Source of the DNA: Chlorops oryzae
Lineage: Eukaryota > Arthropoda > Insecta > Diptera > Chloropidae
NCBI GenBank assembly: GCA_020466095.1
Contig: CM035809.1
Span: forward strand, 2,391,393-2,455,392
DNA length: 64,000 nucleotides
Reading direction: 5' to 3'
In this document: one piece after another, positions 58,904 through 64,000 of the stretch
How the letters are laid out: each line of letters starts with the position of its first letter
How positions within the stretch are numbered: position 1 is the stretch's first letter
Notes under the pieces: model-generated
The model's input: the letters and a program-made list of their open reading frames with translations, nothing else
Databases searched by the model: none
Told to the model about the DNA's origin: nothing
Made by a program: the position numbers and the translations under genes

Positions 58904-60011
58904 CCCAAGCAGCAAAATAGAGCGATTCGACCAGCAGCAAGTCGAATCGACCTATTTTGGTTTAAAATACCCTATTTCTGACCTATTTTCCGGCCTTAAA
59001 TATGACCTAACTTAAAAGTCCGTTTCGAAGGTCCAAATTACCTTTTTTCGACCTATTTCATGACTTCAAAGTCGTTTCGACTAACAAGTCGATTTTTGGT
59101 CGAAAAGAGGTAAAAATGCCCTATTTTGTGACTTAATATTGACTTGACTTTGACTTCCAAATTAGGTAATTTTTCAAGGCAAACCGACCAATTTTTCGAC
59201 TAAAATTCGACTTTAAAGTCCGTTTGACTTATAGGGCGAAATAGGGTCAAAAGTTGACTTATTTTGTTGCATGCTTCGACTTCAAAGTCGAGCGGACTTG
59301 ATTTTCGGACTTCATAGTCGGTTTGACTTTAAAGTCGAAATAGGTCAAAATAGGTCGAGCTCCGCCATGTTTTTCGAATGGCAAATTGAGAATTATTCTT
59401 CTGCATATGTTTTTTCTTTAAGAAAAACAATTTTTTTCAAGCAATATTTATTTAATTTCCATCAATGAGAAAGCCCCTTAAAAATGAAGAAGTAGAAGAA
59501 ACACTTTCACGAAAAATCTCAGCGGGCATATGTTTTTGGGACTTATTAAGCGCAAAATAATTTTTAATGAAGTCCATATTTTGTTTATTATTTATTTCTT
59601 AAGACACACGAAGAAGAAAATCTCGCGTTCAATTCTGCTTTCGAGTAATACGAATGACTGAGTAAGATATTATGTATTTATATCTTTCTCTGTTACTCTC
59701 TCTCTCACTTTTTTCGTTTCCTTTTACGTTCTCTTTCGTTTTACTCATAAGTCCAATTAGGTCGAAAATTGGTCATTGCGACTTCTTTTCGACTAATATT
59801 AGGTAAACGGACTTCTTTTCGCCCTGACTTTGAAGTCGAAATGCCTATTATGACCTATTATTACCGCCAATCGACTTCCAATCTATTCCCCACTTACGTC
59901 GACTCGACGTCGAATCGACGTAATTTCGACTTATTTAGGTTAGGTCAAGTAAATATTCTGACCTAATATAGGTAAGAATTTACCAATTTTCGACCTATTT
60001 TGCTACTTGGG
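58904..60011. mobile_element. CCC...GGG iterated-motif element, copy 5 (nested)
   Basis: A 1108-bp element starting CCCAAGCAGCAAAATAG and ending CTATTTTGCTACTTGGG, flanked by TA on both sides. It is built largely from variants of CGACCTATTTT / AAAATAGGTCG and GACTTCAAAGTCG, in both orientations, at least ten of the first kind. The middle (about 59370-59760) is unrelated and contains a TTAA-family fragment near 59460-59480. Confidence 0.7.
59400..59481. mobile_element. TTAA-family fragment inside the nested element
   Basis: ATCAATGAGAAAGCCCCTTAA resembles the right terminal repeat of the TTAA family. The left boundary is unclear. Confidence 0.35.
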
Positions 60012-61847
60012 TAAGTACCTATACTACTTAGTGATAATTGGAATAATCGTATCTGTTCATCAAAGTTGAACTACAAATCAATCGATAGCGACAGAACATA
60101 ATTGTTTTTTCTCGTGATTTACTTAAAGAAAAATGAAAAAAATTAAAGGTTCTGGTACCTTTTTCCCGTAAACAGCACTAGTATTTAACTGGTGCAAAAT
60201 TTACCCTATTGCATCCAAAAGTGCTAGAATAATTATGGTGCATGCTGTCCTAGTGCTTTCCTGTACAGATGTTATACTGATTTTCTAAAGAATTTTATAT
60301 GGGCCAGGGTATAGCAAAGAACTAGTACTGGTGGCTTTCGCACTAGTAAAGTACTAGTACAGCACTAGTTCAAATTCCTACAGGGTAATGTCTTTGGCAA
60401 CACAGCTGTTAAAAGATCTTTAAAGCAATCAAAGCGAATTGGGGAGCTATTAAATTTTCAATAGAGTTTTCTTCTTCTGCCTCATTTCCATAACGTATTA
60501 ATTAAATAATAATTACAACGTGTCTATATATATATTCATACACATGTATATATATATGTACATGAACTTGTCAATAGATAAATTAACCCAAATTGAGAAA
60601 TTTTGGATAAATTTTCGCGCCAACCAATCTCATTTTATAGTATTTTTTATGTTTTATTTATTTATTTTTTTTTAATTTTTTCATTTCCCACGCCAAGGCA
60701 CGCTCGTATATTTTGTCTTGTTATGTCTTTCATTAATTGCTTTGTTTGTTTTTCTTTCTTGTCAAAGCAGGCCAAATAATTCAATCTGTTGAATTTTCTA
60801 ACCAAATTGTTGATTATGGTAGTGTGATTTGTTTTAAAGACTTCCCTCCACACTTAAAAATTTAATGAGGATAAATTAATTAGGGTTTTTTTTTTTCATG
60901 AAAATATAGTCCTTGGCAATGGCATAGAGTTTTGTAGTCGAGCAGGCTATTGAGACAAGAGGTCTATTTATACAGTGTTACCCTGTAAAAGGAAAGTAGA
61001 TTCATCGAAAGTCATACGGAATTCTTGACTCTTTTGCCCACTTCAATGAGGTTATCCCTATCATAGTCTTGATGGATTAAACTGAAAAACGAAATATGGC
61101 AAAAAATTTTCAATATATTTGCTCTCTAAACTGATTCCATTTTTCGTCCGTTTGTTTTGAGGTTTCCTCCTAAGGGATGCTGACTTCAACTAAACGGCAA
61201 TAACTTTCCTCCCACAAGACCATTCACTTTAGAGAGATTTATTTGAATTAATTCATTAAAAATCAGCAATTTAATAACCCGAAGGGGAAATTGAAAAAAT
61301 ACCTCAACAAACTTAAAAATCTTCACGAGAAAATCATAAAATATTCGCAAGCCAATCACAAAATTTCAGACTGAATAAACTCATTGAACTTCTTGTTTAT
61401 AAAGAGTCAGTTCTGGGAAATAAACCAATATTTTTCCTCAACACGATGCTTGCTTTTCGTGTTGTTAGTTCAATTCTAAGTAAATAAACAACTTTTTTCA
61501 GTGTTTCACAGATTGTGGTTTTTTTTAAAAAAAACAATTTTAAAATACAATTTGCGAAAATTATTCACAGCGGTTTTCCGAATTAATATTATTTTTTTTT
61601 TTCGAAATAAGACCATCAGAAAAAGTTTGGCTATTCAACAACACAAAAGAACTCGATAAGTAGGGATGAACATTTTTCGTTCAATAATCGATTAACGCAT
61701 GATATAATTAATTACATCATAATAATTGCAATACCAATTAAATCGAAATATATTAATCGATTAAATCGATTAATTTAAACAAAATAAAAATTTCCAAAGA
61801 CCACAGCTTTTATTATTAATTTTAATCAAGTTACGTTAGGTTCAGAC

Positions 61848-62060
61848 TAGGGATGTCAAAATCCCGGGGTATCCCGGGATCCCGGAATTAGTCCCGGTGG
61901 TTTTTTTGGCTATTCAACAAAAGTTTGATTAACACATCCATATATTTTAACTTCGACTAAACGATTAAACGGATTTAAACGATTTTGTCCGATTTTCTTC
62001 GAATTTAACGATTTATTACTATTTTTTTAAATCCCGGGATCCCCGGGATTGGCATGCCTA
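61848..62060. mobile_element. hAT-like MITE with perfect 8-bp target duplication
   Basis: A 213-bp element with ends TAGGGATGTCAAAATCCCGG and GGGATTGGCATGCCTA and inner CCCGGGATCCC palindromes. It is flanked by GTTCAGAC at 61840-61847 and again at 62061-62068. An exact 8-bp duplication is diagnostic of hAT-type insertion. No reading frame. Confidence 0.85.
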
Positions 62061-62329
62061 GTTCAGACTAACTGAGTTATGGTTGCTGCTGCTTCTGATA
62101 TTTGACTAGTGTAAAAAGACTAATTGAGGTTTTTGTGTGACTATCGATGGTTTTCCGATTGGGGTAGCCTACTCCGGAAAAACACCTTTCAATCTCGAAG
62201 TTTACATTTCTACAGAATATGAATTAAATTTGTCTCAATATCTTAACTTTTGTATGAAAAAATCGATAGTATCGATTTTAAAAACATCGAAAACCTAAAT
62301 GATCGGAAACATCGGTTGTATTCTAGCTC

Positions 62330-62381
62330 TACCACGTCTCTCATCCACAAACAACGAGTTGCCGAGACAAAAGTCGCCTAG
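62330..62381. repeat. single-arm copy of the 46.15-kb MITE
   Basis: GTCTCTCATCCACAAACAAC then GCCGAGACAAAAGTCGCCTA corresponds to the right arm of 46152-46287. The partner arm is not seen. Confidence 0.5.
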
Positions 62382-62451
62382 TCTAAATACAGACATACTT
62401 TCGATTATTTTGAATGATTACTCTCACAAAAAAAAAGTAAAACTAATATCT

Positions 62452-62600
62452 TTTATTGGTTGAAGTGTACCCAACAATTTTATATTCTCAAATTAAGATT
62501 GGCACTGTTGTTGCTTTCTACTTGTAATATGTGGGACGCAACAACAGTGGCACTCTTAATTTGAGAATAGAACGTTGTTGGGTACACTTCAACCAATAAA
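62452..62600. mobile_element. 149-bp near-palindromic fold-back element
   Basis: Arms of about 64 bases: TTTATTGGTTGAAGTGTACC then CAACAA, CTCAAATTAAGA and GGCACTGTTGTTGC, mirrored on the right with few mismatches. The loop is about 20 bases. Would fold into a long hairpin if transcribed. Confidence 0.8.
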
Positions 62601-63629
62601 GTTGTTGGTTTTTTTCTCAGAGCAGTGATTAATCGAAACGATCATAATCATATGATTATTCGATTAGAAAAATGATTTTTTTTTCGCAGTGTGTTTGCGA
62701 GTGTGTTTACAAATGTTTATGGTCTGTAGTGAAGCGATCACTACTGAAATGATATTGATGGACGTTTCCTTTGACCCTGAATTGCAATGACTTCGTTACT
62801 AACTGTAGGTAAAGGAAATGGTCAAGGATTTTCTTTTCTTTTAGTGCGTTGAAAATATTTAGATTCATTAGCAGTCTCAATCTTCTCCAAGGGGACATGG
62901 GCAGCGCAAAAAAGATCGATTATGCCATAGAGCTCTTATAGCTTTGGTTGTGTGTAACGTACAAAATATGCATAGAAGTGATCAGCATCACTAGGAGATT
63001 CGATTAAGACAAGTCCGTCTATCCTCTTACAGTTTTCTTACCAACGGAGTTGAGCTATCCTGACAAAATTTGATATGTGGGTGGGGACATGAGGAAGAAC
63101 AAGTTTGAGAATGGACCCGCTCGGACCATTTTTAAGGGTGCCTCTAGTACCAGGTTCTGTCACAAAAATGCCAAAAACTATCCCAAAATCAGAGTTTTTC
63201 GGAATATTTCAATGAAATTTGCAATTTGAGGCGTAAATTTGTGACTTCGATTAGATTTGAACAAAAGCGTAAGAGTCGGCGGTGCAAAAGGGTGGTTTTC
63301 ATAGAGAAATTAAACAAACTTCTGCATATGGGGCCGCTTATGGCCTTAAAAATCTCTGCAATACCTTGCCTTAATGGTCCCGGTTTTGGGGCGTGTTTTA
63401 GAAAGTATTCTTAAATGTTTGCCAAGTATTGTAGATTGTGAGGCTCGCCTAACTATAAGGCCCTAACATGATTTTACTAAGAATCAGTTTGAGCCTTATC
63501 TCCTTGTTCGAGGAGAAGTTTCTCAATGAGAGGGTCCCCACATAGCATATTATGACGCCAGAGGGGGAATATTCTCGCTGTAAGAGTAGCTTTAAGACCC
63601 CCGAGAATATCTAGTGCAATATGTATGTA

Positions 63630-63776
63630 CAGTTTACTCTTGTTTAAGCGGACACTTACGGGACCGAAAAGTATGTCCGCTTAAGAGGAAGCTATTTGAG
63701 AATCAAGAACACTAGAGCATTCCCAAAAAATGTGGCGTTTAAGAGGAGTGTCCGCTTAAGAGGAGAGAGAACACTG
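63630..63776. mobile_element. GTCCGCTTAAG MITE, complete copy
   Basis: Starts CAGTTTACTCTTGTTTAAGC and ends TAAGAGGAGAGAGAACACTG, with TA on the left flank and TG on the right. Inside are four variants of GTCCGCTTAAGAGG. It is the reference for the interrupted copies at 16.0 and 38.9 kb. Confidence 0.7.
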
Positions 63777-64000
63777 TGTATTACTGTAGCTGGAATCTGA
63801 AAAACTTTACTACAAGCTTGAGGGCTGAGGAAAAAGGCAAGCGATAGCTGACGTGATGATCAAAAACTATTTTCCCAGTTCTCACGTTCAAGCTAAACTT
63901 CGTGAGATGATCCATTTTGCCTTTGATATAATATATCATCTTTTTCGAACTCTATTCGTGCGAATTTTGATTGCCAAATAAATTCAATGAAAGCCTTTCC

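Larger units (their letters stand above)
58808..60385. mobile_element. CCC...GGG iterated-motif element, copy 4 (host of a nested element)
   Basis: Starts CCCTGTAGTAAAC and ends TTCCTACAGGG, flanked by TA on both sides. Its own sequence is 58808-58903 plus 60012-60385 (about 470 bp), with reiterated AGTACTAGTAC, GCACTAGT and CCAGTGC-type motifs. The motif resembles that of copy 1. A second element of the same architecture is inserted at 58904. Confidence 0.65.
56144..64000. other. upstream region of pyd
   Basis: Sequence upstream of the module A start codon. It contains transposons, listed separately, and no recognised protein gene. The pyd promoter or non-coding first exons may lie here or beyond; no TATA box with good spacing was found near 56.2 kb. 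Confidence 0.5.

Noticed and set aside
1..64000. CRISPR arrays, operons or ribosome binding sites
   Set aside because: The window is insect nuclear DNA with spliced genes; no regularly spaced short repeats were seen.

Overview
The window is from a higher fly (Schizophora). Its AT-rich introns, full of small inverted-repeat elements, suggest a tephritid or related family, but I cannot fix the species. It holds most of one protein-coding gene, on the minus strand: polychaetoid (pyd), the fly ZO-1 homologue, a junctional MAGUK scaffold with three PDZ domains, an SH3 domain and a guanylate-kinase-like (GUK) domain. Eleven coding segments were placed by homology, splice sites and reading phase. 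Coding runs from 56143 down to 329, and the 3' end of the gene lies beyond position 1.

Layout, 5' to 3' on the minus strand. Module A is two exons at 56143-55692 and 55593-55047. Module B is two exons at 46522-46428 and 45919-45271. Both modules end in phase 0 and can join the PDZ1 exon (10588-10419). Then come a large PDZ1/PDZ2/PDZ3/SH3 exon (8718-7153) and the GUK exon (7017-6429). After GUK the message can take two routes. One is an apparent alternative terminal exon at 5247-3903, which has a poly(A) signal but also a one-base break between two good reading frames. The other is the long C-terminal tail, made of exons at 2339-2106, 1903-1296, 1205-1045 and 428-329.

The rest, about 44 kb of intron between modules A/B and PDZ1 plus about 8 kb upstream of module A, has no convincing second gene. 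It is crowded with non-autonomous DNA transposons. These include a TTAA-flanked family (piggyBac-like by target site), a pogo/Tigger-like element with a transposase relic, an hAT-like element with a perfect 8-bp target duplication, many short fold-back elements, tRNA-derived SINE-like sequences, a 650-bp polypurine tract and a 1.5-kb inverted repeat.

The most unusual signal is a set of five elements that begin CCC and end GGG, are flanked by TA or TG, and have interiors built from reiterated variants of a short motif that differs from element to element. Two of them are nested at 58.8-60.4 kb. A 0.5-kb direct duplication at 47.3-49.0 kb carries many single-base gaps and may be an assembly artefact.
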